A stretch of DNA of 29,318 bases from a virus: positions 1 to 29,318 of the IMG/VR virus record IMGVR_UViG_3300030098_002982; one strand, 5' to 3'. The notes beneath the pieces are model-generated. The model was given only the letters and a program-made list of their open reading frames with translations, searched no databases and was not told the DNA's origin. Below are positions 24,480-29,318 of this stretch, in pieces. The position numbers were made by a program, and so were the translations under genes. How positions within the stretch are numbered: the stretch's first letter is position 1; every line of letters starts with the position of its first letter.

Positions 24480-24632
24480 ATGGAAAAAATAAAAAGAATA
24501 GGCTTTGGTGCTCAATTTTCAAATGGTTTATTATTTGGCATAAGACACTACGAGCCAGATGATTCTCATAATTATTATGAGATACATTTTTTTATTGGAC
24601 TATGTGTTCTATTTATAACTATAGAATATTAG
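24480..24632 (+). CDS. small 50-aa protein with C-terminal hydrophobic helix
   Basis: The protein reads MEKIKRIGFGAQF, then LLFGIRHYEPDDSHNYYEIH, and ends in a hydrophobic stretch FFIGLCVLFITIEY. The start is set at 24480, one base after the stop of the DUF6171-like gene. A longer reading of the frame would overlap that gene almost completely and has no support. The C-terminal 14-18 residues could be a single membrane helix or a buried strand. I recall similar short GFGAQFSNGLLFGIRHY proteins in phages of Bacteroidota, without a known function. The gene contains a terminator-like hairpin and overlaps the convergent minus-strand gene by four bases. Confidence 0.65.
   Translation: MEKIKRIGFGAQFSNGLLFGIRHYEPDDSHNYYEIHFFIGLCVLFITIEY
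24564..24593 (+). terminator. terminator-like hairpin inside the last plus-strand gene
   Basis: TCTCATAA (24564-24571) pairs perfectly with TTATGAGA (24575-24582) around a TTA loop, and a run of seven T residues lies at 24587-24593 after TACA. The stem is AT-rich with only three G-C pairs, so it may be weak. It is within codons of the 50-aa protein, just before the convergent minus-strand gene. Confidence 0.5.
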
Positions 24633-24772
24633 ATTTTTGACTTAATAGAATTGATCTTCATTTTGATCTCTTGTTTTTGATCATCGTCAGCTCTTCTCCA
24701 TTTCTTGTGGAGTAAAGATAATTGTGTCAGCTTTAATCTTCTTGCTTTATTTCTAGCATTAGCTTTTCCCAT
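24629..24772 (-). CDS. small basic 47-aa protein, last gene of the minus-strand operon
   Basis: An open frame reads MGKANARNKARRLKLTQL, then SLLHKKWRRADDDQKQEIK, ending in INSIKSKI. It is rich in Lys and Arg, helical in character, and has one Trp. The ATG is preceded by GGAGGAAG, an unusually good Shine-Dalgarno match for this window. The gene overlaps the coiled-coil gene upstream by 14 bases, as is normal in this operon. A TATATTTG motif is 15 bases before the start. I know no family. The position, ribosome site and tight overlap support a real gene; a nucleic-acid-binding role would be a guess from charge. Confidence 0.55.
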   Translation of the reverse strand: MGKANARNKARRLKLTQLSLLHKKWRRADDDQKQEIKMKINSIKSKI

Positions 24773-25049
24773 CTTCCTCCATTGAAACAAATATACCATT
24801 GGTTATATCAACCTGACCTTTTCCATACTTCTTGTTTAGTTTTTCAACAATCTTTTCCTCACTTCTTAATTTACCTCTGTATTCATTTGTTTTATCATCC
24901 TGCAGCTTCATTAAAGAATCCAACCTTGACTCAGCATTTATAATGTCTATTTTTATTCTTCCAAAGTCAAAAGACAACCTTGTTATAGACTCTCTAAGTT
25001 CTCTGATTTCTTTTATTTCTTTATCTTCTAATTTAATTTCCTTTGTCAT
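24759..25049 (-). CDS. coiled-coil protein next to holin (hypothetical)
   Basis: The 96-aa protein is almost entirely charged helix with heptad-like spacing (about residues 8-72: EIKEIRELRESITRLSFDFG, ESRLDSLMKLQDD). It ends in a small unit KKYGKGQVDITNGIFV. There is no signal peptide or membrane segment, so it is not an obvious spanin. I have seen the YGKGxVDIxxG ending in small phage proteins beside holins, without a function. It overlaps the holin gene by 17 bases, so the two are likely made together. A lysis-accessory or virion assembly role is possible. Confidence 0.65.
   Translation of the reverse strand: MTKEIKLEDKEIKEIRELRESITRLSFDFGRIKIDIINAESRLDSLMKLQDDKTNEYRGKLRSEEKIVEKLNKKYGKGQVDITNGIFVSMEEDGKS
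24788..24795 (-). promoter_or_regulatory. candidate -7 element for the 47-aa gene
   Basis: On the minus strand this reads TATATTTG, 15 bases upstream of the ATG at 24772. It lies inside the end of the coiled-coil gene and has no TTG at the usual -33 distance (the nearest is 13 bases upstream), so it may be a chance match. Confidence 0.3.
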
Positions 25050-25437
25050 TTTTCTTTAATTTATTGTTAGTTCTTATTTTTTCTATTGATCTTCCTGCGA
25101 AGTACGCTGAGTATACGCAAAGCAGTAAAGTTTGATAAATTGGCACATATGCTGGTGATATAGAAAAGCCACCAATATTTCCATCAAACACAGATATAAT
25201 AACAAATACTGTTGTTAAGAATATCAATGTTATTGGTCTGATATTTGCAGGTAGCCAGCCTGCTTTAGCGTCAGCCTCCCATCTTCTTGTCACCTGCTCT
25301 TGAGCATTAGACTCTGCGTTCACCAAGATTTCTTTCATCTTGTTTTTTAAGGTCAGCTTCTCCTCTTTGGTGGTCACCACCTCATCAATTATTCCTGACG
25401 CATTTCCAATTAAACTTTTAAAAATTCCCCCTAGCAT
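25033..25437 (-). CDS. holin, GTA_holin_3TM-like family
   Basis: This 134-aa protein has an N-terminal amphipathic part (FKSLIGNASGIIDEVV), a charged helix, and the family motif RRWEADAKAGWLPANIRPIT at 51-70. Hydrophobic segments follow at about 66-84 (TLIFLTTVFVIISVF) and 98-116 (VPIYQTLLLCVYSAYFAG). The tail is Lys-rich and cytoplasmic in type. The W-x6-GW-x3-IRP-x-T pattern before the first membrane helix is typical of the holin family described from gene transfer agents. It would permeabilise the inner membrane late in infection. It is within the minus-strand operon with replication genes and far from the plus-strand lysis candidate. Its start overlaps the nuclease gene by 20 bases. Confidence 0.8.
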   Translation of the reverse strand: MLGGIFKSLIGNASGIIDEVVTTKEEKLTLKNKMKEILVNAESNAQEQVTRRWEADAKAGWLPANIRPITLIFLTTVFVIISVFDGNIGGFSISPAYVPIYQTLLLCVYSAYFAGRSIEKIRTNNKLKKNDKGN

Positions 25438-26014
25438 TATGTTTTGTTTTACGTGTATACTTTTTCTTATTCTTGTATGGTTTAGATCTTAGATCCATTC
25501 CATTTTTAACAGCATCCATTTCAGAGTCTCTCCTAACCATTTTGGATATTCTCTTTTTTTCTGCCTCAGATATTTCAATCTTTTCTTTTATCATACCTAT
25601 ACATTGAAGTATTTGCTTTTTACTTCCAGGCATGTAAAGTTCGTAATTTAAGTTGTTTTTTACAAGATATTGCTTAAAAAGTTTCCATTTTAAATTAAAT
25701 ACGTCAGACTTTAGTCCTTTAACTTCTATGATCCATCCCTCTTTGAGGTTAGAGAAGTCAGGTAAGTAGGTTGTGGATCGAATACCACTCAAGGCTTGAT
25801 CAAATACCAACTTACCCTTCTTCTTTCTTTTCTCTATACTAACCCCATCGTATCTAAACTTCTCCATAAGAACGAATTTCTCCTTCTCGTAATCAAACTC
25901 AAGTCCAGCCTTCTTTAGTTCAGTATAGGTAAAGGCTTCTAGTCTGGATCTAAACTCTATCCCATCAATCTTAATTGACTGGACATTTTTAATCCTTCCT
26001 TTTTTATTCTTCAT
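25418..26014 (-). CDS. DUF1064-type PD-(D/E)XK nuclease
   Basis: The 198-aa protein carries the nuclease core in order: FRSRLEAFTY with E26, YLPDF with D86, and IIEVKG with E97 and K99. A conserved LKWKLFKQYL helix follows at about 109-118. This is the E...D...ExK arrangement of the PD-(D/E)XK superfamily as seen in DUF1064 phage endonucleases. It is related in fold to T7 endonuclease I and VSR-like enzymes. The C-terminus is basic and probably disordered. It likely resolves branched DNA or degrades host DNA during replication. It overlaps the secreted-protein gene by 11 bases and the holin gene by 20. Confidence 0.8.
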   Translation of the reverse strand: MKNKKGRIKNVQSIKIDGIEFRSRLEAFTYTELKKAGLEFDYEKEKFVLMEKFRYDGVSIEKRKKKGKLVFDQALSGIRSTTYLPDFSNLKEGWIIEVKGLKSDVFNLKWKLFKQYLVKNNLNYELYMPGSKKQILQCIGMIKEKIEISEAEKKRISKMVRRDSEMDAVKNGMDLRSKPYKNKKKYTRKTKHNARGNF

Positions 26015-26420
26015 ATATCAATATAGGTTCTTTTCTTAAATATTTCAAATTATGGTACTCAGAGGATCTTTCATACCAACCTGAATTATTATTGAATTGG
26101 TAGAACAAAACCATAAAGTTGTCCTTAAATTCAAGTCTGTTTCCAAATGGAACTGCATATATTTGATACCCAAAATTATCCATCCCCATGTAAACAAGTG
26201 GATAACTCTCACCTGTATCACCCTCTTTCTTATATATCCTGAATCCATTTTCTGATACATGTATGTATGTGTCTCCATAATTATGATTTGGTGGACCCAC
26301 TTGCTCACCATCTAAAAAAACAAAATCATACACTTCATTTGTTATATAAACCCCACTCTCAACTTGTGAAAACCCCTGAAACGACAGGAATATGATCACC
26401 AAAAAAATTGCTCTCTTCAT
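26004..26420 (-). CDS. secreted protein with Sec signal peptide, unknown function
   Basis: Residues 1-19 form a classic signal peptide: MKR, then a hydrophobic core (AIFLVIIFLSF), then GFSQ, with likely cleavage near position 19. The FSQ ending is typical of flavobacterial exported proteins. The mature part of about 119 residues is beta-rich and aromatic (VYITNEVYDFVFLDGEQ, NGFRIYKKEG, NSGWYERSSEYHNL). It has no lipobox cysteine and no other membrane segment, so it would be released into the periplasm. No phage lysis family is recognised. Possible roles include blocking superinfection, acting on the envelope, or a gene taken from the host. It lies 31 bases after the tRNA gene and overlaps the nuclease gene by 11. 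Confidence 0.65.
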   Translation of the reverse strand: MKRAIFLVIIFLSFQGFSQVESGVYITNEVYDFVFLDGEQVGPPNHNYGDTYIHVSENGFRIYKKEGDTGESYPLVYMGMDNFGYQIYAVPFGNRLEFKDNFMVLFYQFNNNSGWYERSSEYHNLKYLRKEPILIYEE

Positions 26421-26451
26421 AATTAATTAAATTTAGTTAATACTCAATTAG

Positions 26452-26525
26452 TACACCCAGTAGGACTTGAACCTACAACCTACAGCTTAGAAGGCTGTTG
26501 CTCTATCCAGTTGAGCTATGGGTGT
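26452..26525 (-). tRNA. tRNA-Arg (anticodon UCU)
   Basis: A 74-base cloverleaf reads from 26525 to 26452. The acceptor stem is ACACCCA with TGGGTGT. The D arm is GCTC...GAGC, the anticodon stem ACAGC with GCTGT around CTTCTAA (anticodon TCT), and the T arm GTAGG-TTCAAGT-CCTAC. The discriminator base is A and CCA is not encoded, so CCA must be added by the host enzyme. It decodes AGA, the favoured arginine codon of the window. It lies two bases after the stop of the 87-aa gene, within the operon. Confidence 0.95.
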
Positions 26526-26527
26526 AT

Positions 26528-26791
26528 TTAATGTACATCATTGCTCATACCACATTCTTTTCTCCACTTCCAGCCAGTAATTTTAACATCTACATTCTGA
26601 CTAGATTTTATTTTCTTTTTTATACAAGAAATTAAATAATCGCTTTTATTTAACTCATCTACAGTATCGCCAACAGACGCAGTTGTAAATGTTCCCTTGT
26701 TCTTTATCTTAGTGTCTTTCCTAATACCTCTAACCATCCTCCACGTATTCCACTCATACTCTAACTCTATATGCCATATCTGTTTTCTCAT
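26528..26791 (-). CDS. hypothetical 87-aa protein
   Basis: The N-terminus has an alternating aromatic pattern (KQIWHIELEYEWNTWRMVRG). A central segment GTFTTASVGDTVDELNKSD comes next, then a Lys-rich helix and a final VKITGWKWRKECGMSND. It has one cysteine and no membrane segment. A beta-alpha-beta fold is likely. Similar short proteins ending in a W-x-R-x-C/L-G-x-S/T-N motif occur in phages, but I know no function. Its ATG overlaps the stop of the preceding small gene (ATGA), and the tRNA follows two bases after its end. Confidence 0.55.
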   Translation of the reverse strand: MRKQIWHIELEYEWNTWRMVRGIRKDTKIKNKGTFTTASVGDTVDELNKSDYLISCIKKKIKSSQNVDVKITGWKWRKECGMSNDVH

Positions 26792-26892
26792 ACTTTTTTA
26801 TACACAATTATTGTCTCCACACCACAATCATCATAGGTATGATCACCTCCCCAAATTAATTTTTTACCACAATCTGTACACTTCCAGATCAT
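26788..26892 (-). CDS. 34-aa short zinc-ribbon-like protein
   Basis: The frame reads MIWKCTDCGKKLIWGGDHTY, then DDCGVETIIVYKKV. C5-x2-C8 is a zinc knuckle, and H18 and C23 could complete the site. The WKC-x2-C...WGGDH motif is familiar from small phage zinc-ribbon proteins, usually longer and with a second C-x2-C pair that is absent here. Start and stop overlap both neighbours through ATGA, which strongly supports translation. The function is unknown; a regulator or structural cofactor role is possible. Confidence 0.6.
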   Translation of the reverse strand: MIWKCTDCGKKLIWGGDHTYDDCGVETIIVYKKV

Positions 26893-27038
26893 TTTTTCTT
26901 TATTAGTTTTAAATTACACATCATGTCTGTTGTTTCGCCCTCTATTAAATCTACAACCTCCCCCTCTTTATATGGTGATCCAAATTGTTTGACGTTGAAA
27001 CTTTTTAATACTATATATTTGGCAGTTTTTTTACTCAT
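26889..27038 (-). CDS. hypothetical 49-aa protein
   Basis: The protein starts MSKKTAKYIVLKSFNVKQFG, continues YKEGEVVDLIEGETTDMM and ends in LKLIKKK. It looks like a small SH3-like or beta-barrel piece with a GEVVDL strand. It overlaps the PD-(D/E)XK-like gene by eight bases and the 34-aa gene by four (ATGA). Similar short phage proteins with a Y-x-GEVVDL motif exist, but I can assign no function. The tight overlaps and typical codon use support the call. Confidence 0.55.
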   Translation of the reverse strand: MSKKTAKYIVLKSFNVKQFGSPYKEGEVVDLIEGETTDMMCNLKLIKKK

Positions 27039-27513
27039 GACATATATATTTTTTATTTCTTATTTTTCCTATATAGCACAAATCTATTGTTTTAACTTTT
27101 GTAAATAGATCTTTTGCCCCAGGTCTACTAGTTAACTCATAAAAATCCCAACCCCTTACCTTATCTATACACTTATCATGTACCATTTCTTGCAAATCCT
27201 CTTTCTTAACCTCGATCCAATAATCTATTGTTTCAAAAGCAAACATATCAGCGTCTCCATACAACCAACCCTTTCTCCCTAATACATTTTTAAACTCAAC
27301 AAAATGTATGTTTTCATTGTTCTTTTTTATAGCCTTAACATCCACCTTTATATCATTTATCATAACATCCCAGTGTTCATTAATATCCTCAGACTCTGTT
27401 GGTATAACAACCTCTATTCCTGGGCATTCATTATACATTTTAGCATAAAGTTTTTCAGCAACCTTACCCCTTATCATGTCTTCCCTCTTCTTTTCTTTAG
27501 TTTTATATTTCAT
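27031..27513 (-). CDS. PD-(D/E)XK nuclease-like protein
   Basis: The 160-aa protein shows EHWDVMINDIKVDVKAIKK at about 46-64. D49 followed nine residues later by D58-V-K60 resembles the D...(D/E)xK core of restriction-endonuclease-like folds. A VEFKNVLGRKGWLYGDADM segment follows at about 72-90. The E and K of a second shell are visible but the assignment is by eye. It lies directly after the helicase, with an 11-base overlap, so a role in DNA processing during replication or recombination is reasonable. It could be a non-catalytic relative. The start is at 27513, inside the end of the helicase gene. Confidence 0.6.
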   Translation of the reverse strand: MKYKTKEKKREDMIRGKVAEKLYAKMYNECPGIEVVIPTESEDINEHWDVMINDIKVDVKAIKKNNENIHFVEFKNVLGRKGWLYGDADMFAFETIDYWIEVKKEDLQEMVHDKCIDKVRGWDFYELTSRPGAKDLFTKVKTIDLCYIGKIRNKKYICHE

Positions 27514-28810
27514 TCTTTAATTCAATGAATTTAGTTAGCTCCCTTTGGAACCTCAACCCTAATACTCCTGTCCCAATATTTCTACCTTTAGCAAATATAA
27601 TTTCTGCTAAACCCTCTGTGCTCTCTCCTCTGTCTGTTTCCTTTATTCCATAATACTCTGGTCTATATACTAATACAACCACATCAGCAGCTTGCTCAAT
27701 TTCGCCTGACTCTCTTAGATCTGCTATTGTTGGTCTACTCTCTGCTCTTTGTCCAACCCCTCTATTAAGCTGGGACAACGCTATAATACTTATGTTAAGC
27801 TCTTTGGCTATGTTTTTTAATGCTCTTGCAACCTCAGAAACTTCCTGCTCCCTGCTCCTCCCTTTTTTATCGTTAGATACTAGTTGTAGATAATCAACCA
27901 TAAATAACTTCACCTTCTTGGTTATAACATATTGTCTTATCCTGTTAAGAAGGTATTTAAGAGAGGAGGAGGAGCACTCATCAACAAATAATGGGGTTTT
28001 TTCTATTCTTCCAACACTTTCATGTATTCTTCCAAGCTCAACTTGATCAAGTGTTCCTTTCATTATCCACTTGTTATCTATTCCTGTATCAGAAGATATT
28101 AATCTGCTTAACAACTGTTTAGAGCTCATTTCATAAGAAAACAAGCATGTTGGTACACCTCCAATGTATGCAGAATTGTATGCAAAGGCTAAGGCAAGAG
28201 AGGTTTTACCCATTGAACTAGCACCCCCAATGATGACTAGATCAGTCTCTTGCCAACCTCCTGTAAATTTATCTAAACCAGAAAACCCTGTTGTTATACC
28301 ATTGAGTCCCTCGTTATTCATCTTGTACTCTATTTCTTTAAGTAGTCCACCAAGCTGTTCATGAACCTCCACAATTCCATCTTTACTTACATTCCCTATC
28401 TTTCCAACTTCCTGCTCCACATACTCAATTATATCAAAAATATCATCGTTATCTTGAAGCATTTTAGCTATCTTGTTATTTAAGCTAAATAGTTGTTCTT
28501 TTTTTTGTCTTTCACTTAACATTAGTATGCAAGTCAATGCCTCAGTTTGCATATAGGCTTCTTCGTGCATCATTTTAGCAATATCGTATGTTAAGTTTTC
28601 CCCATTCTTTGATATTGTTTCTGACAAACTTATTATATCAATCTTTTTATCACTCTCCAACTCATTAGATATATAGTTGTATATTTTTTTATTTCTAGGA
28701 TCTTCAAACAGGTTGCTATCCAAAAGAGCATGGTTATTATAATACTCTTGAGGATTATTTATAATCTTACCTATTAAGGTTCTTTCTATTTGTATACTAT
28801 CTACTGACAT
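27503..28810 (-). CDS. dnaB: replicative DNA helicase, DnaB family
   Basis: The 435-aa protein has an N-terminal helical domain (ERTLIGKIINNPQEYY) and a RecA-type motor. GITTGFSGLDKFTGGWQETD precedes Walker A, GGASSMGKTS at 195-204. The conserved glutamate lies in FSYEMS (E227), Walker B in LFMVDYLQL at 302-310, a sensor region in ALSQLNRG near 344-351, and the DnaB motif DLRESGEIEQAADVV near 364-378. KGRNIGTG near 408-415 holds the likely arginine finger. It unwinds DNA at the phage fork as a hexamer. Length is close to bacterial DnaB. It overlaps the upstream replication gene by 14 bases. No primase domain is fused, so a primase must be host-encoded or outside the window. Confidence 0.95.
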   Translation of the reverse strand: MSVDSIQIERTLIGKIINNPQEYYNNHALLDSNLFEDPRNKKIYNYISNELESDKKIDIISLSETISKNGENLTYDIAKMMHEEAYMQTEALTCILMLSERQKKEQLFSLNNKIAKMLQDNDDIFDIIEYVEQEVGKIGNVSKDGIVEVHEQLGGLLKEIEYKMNNEGLNGITTGFSGLDKFTGGWQETDLVIIGGASSMGKTSLALAFAYNSAYIGGVPTCLFSYEMSSKQLLSRLISSDTGIDNKWIMKGTLDQVELGRIHESVGRIEKTPLFVDECSSSSLKYLLNRIRQYVITKKVKLFMVDYLQLVSNDKKGRSREQEVSEVARALKNIAKELNISIIALSQLNRGVGQRAESRPTIADLRESGEIEQAADVVVLVYRPEYYGIKETDRGESTEGLAEIIFAKGRNIGTGVLGLRFQRELTKFIELKNEI

Positions 28811-29294
28811 TTGTAAAGCTTGGTGCTGTATATGTTGTTTTATTTTCTTCCACTCTGCCTATTACTTCATTTCTCCAGCCCTTTTGATATATCCAGGTTG
28901 CTGGATTTTTTCTATATTTCTTATCTGGTGTTGATCTCACATAAGAGTCAACCATCTTTAAAGCTTCTTGCATATCTGCTATGGACAACTTTTTCCACTT
29001 CTTTATGCAGTCGTCTCTATTTATTTTCTTATCATATCTATTCCAGAAGTCGTTGAATAGGTCTATTTTTTCTGACAATATCTTTTCACTTGGCTTCACT
29101 GACTTACTCTCCATTGTAGCATCCCTAAAAGAGTTAGCTATCCTATCAAACACATTTTTAGCAAAAGCCTCTGATGGATAAACCTCCTCATGTTTTCGTG
29201 AAGCAATGTAAAATACTACCTTCTTTTCTTCTAGGTAATACTGGTCTATTTTAGTGCTCTCAATAAAAGAGTCTGTATTTACTTTTATTAACAT
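28797..29294 (-). CDS. DnaT-like phage replication/helicase-loading protein
   Basis: The 165-aa protein has a poorly defined N-terminal half. Its C-terminal half has FNDFWNRYDKKINRDD at 80-95 and YRKNPATWIYQKGWRNEV at 127-144. The F-x2-FW-x2-Y-x-K and KNPATWL/I-x-Q-x2-W-x-NE patterns are seen at the C-terminus of phage replication proteins and DnaT-like or DnaD-like loaders. The gene directly precedes dnaB with a 14-base overlap, which fits a helicase loader or origin protein. The start at 29294 is preceded by an A/T-rich stretch. Its role as loader is inference from the motif and the neighbour. Confidence 0.65.
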   Translation of the reverse strand: MLIKVNTDSFIESTKIDQYYLEEKKVVFYIASRKHEEVYPSEAFAKNVFDRIANSFRDATMESKSVKPSEKILSEKIDLFNDFWNRYDKKINRDDCIKKWKKLSIADMQEALKMVDSYVRSTPDKKYRKNPATWIYQKGWRNEVIGRVEENKTTYTAPSFTNVSR

Positions 29295-29318
29295 ACAATA
29301 AGTTTTAAAAGAGGGGTA

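Noticed and set aside
24366-24632. An 88-aa version of the 50-aa protein
   Set aside because: The extra 38 residues lie inside the DUF6171-like gene in another frame and look like out-of-frame translation. The ATG at 24480 sits right after the upstream stop.
27014-27021. Plus-strand TATATTTG inside the minus-strand 49-aa gene
   Set aside because: It points against the direction of all genes there and no plus-strand gene follows.
1-29318. CRISPR array, insertion sequence or integrase/attachment site
   Set aside because: I saw no spaced direct repeats, no transposase or recombinase motifs, and no duplicated tRNA end. The tRNA lies within an operon and not at an element border.

Overview
The window looks like a piece of a tailed-phage genome whose host is a bacterium of the phylum Bacteroidota, probably a flavobacterium. 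Four things point there. The DNA is AT-rich and almost all arginine codons are AGA or AGG. Start codons are mostly preceded by A/T-rich stretches, not Shine-Dalgarno sequences. Several gene starts follow the motif TATATTTG, which fits the Bacteroidota -7 element TAnnTTTG. One protein has a flavobacterial-type signal peptide ending in FSQ. No integrase, transposase, CRISPR array or host housekeeping gene is visible. Terminase and portal must lie outside the window.

Plus strand, positions 1-24632: a morphogenesis block. It opens with the last 22 codons of an upstream gene (perhaps the major capsid protein), then a small virion-type protein (98-514) and a 303-aa protein (662-1573). A strong terminator (1604-1633) is followed directly by a promoter. 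Next come three tightly coupled genes (223, 594 and 237 aa) that look like head-tail ring or adaptor proteins, and a 1968-aa tail protein. A second promoter precedes a 392-aa Ala/Lys-rich protein, a 616-aa protein and a 2810-aa protein with a lysozyme domain; these look like internal or ejected virion proteins. The block ends with a DUF5675 lysis candidate, a 339-aa very basic three-module protein, an HNH endonuclease, a Cys-rich DUF6171-like protein and a 50-aa protein. The layout resembles the structural module of crAss-like and related Bacteroidota podoviruses, but that is an inference from memory of motifs.

Minus strand, positions 29294 down to 24629: one compact operon in which almost every gene overlaps the next. 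In order of transcription it holds a DnaT-like replication protein, a DnaB-family helicase, a PD-(D/E)XK-like protein, three tiny or small proteins, tRNA-Arg(UCU), a secreted 138-aa protein, a DUF1064-type nuclease, a GTA-type holin, a coiled-coil protein and a 47-aa basic protein. The tRNA reads AGA, the favoured arginine codon of the window.

The two strands converge with a 4-base coding overlap at 24629-24632. The lysis genes are split: the holin is in the replication-side operon, while the DUF5675 protein and the virion lysozyme are in the structural block. No stretch longer than 300 bases lacks a gene; the longest gap is 515-661.
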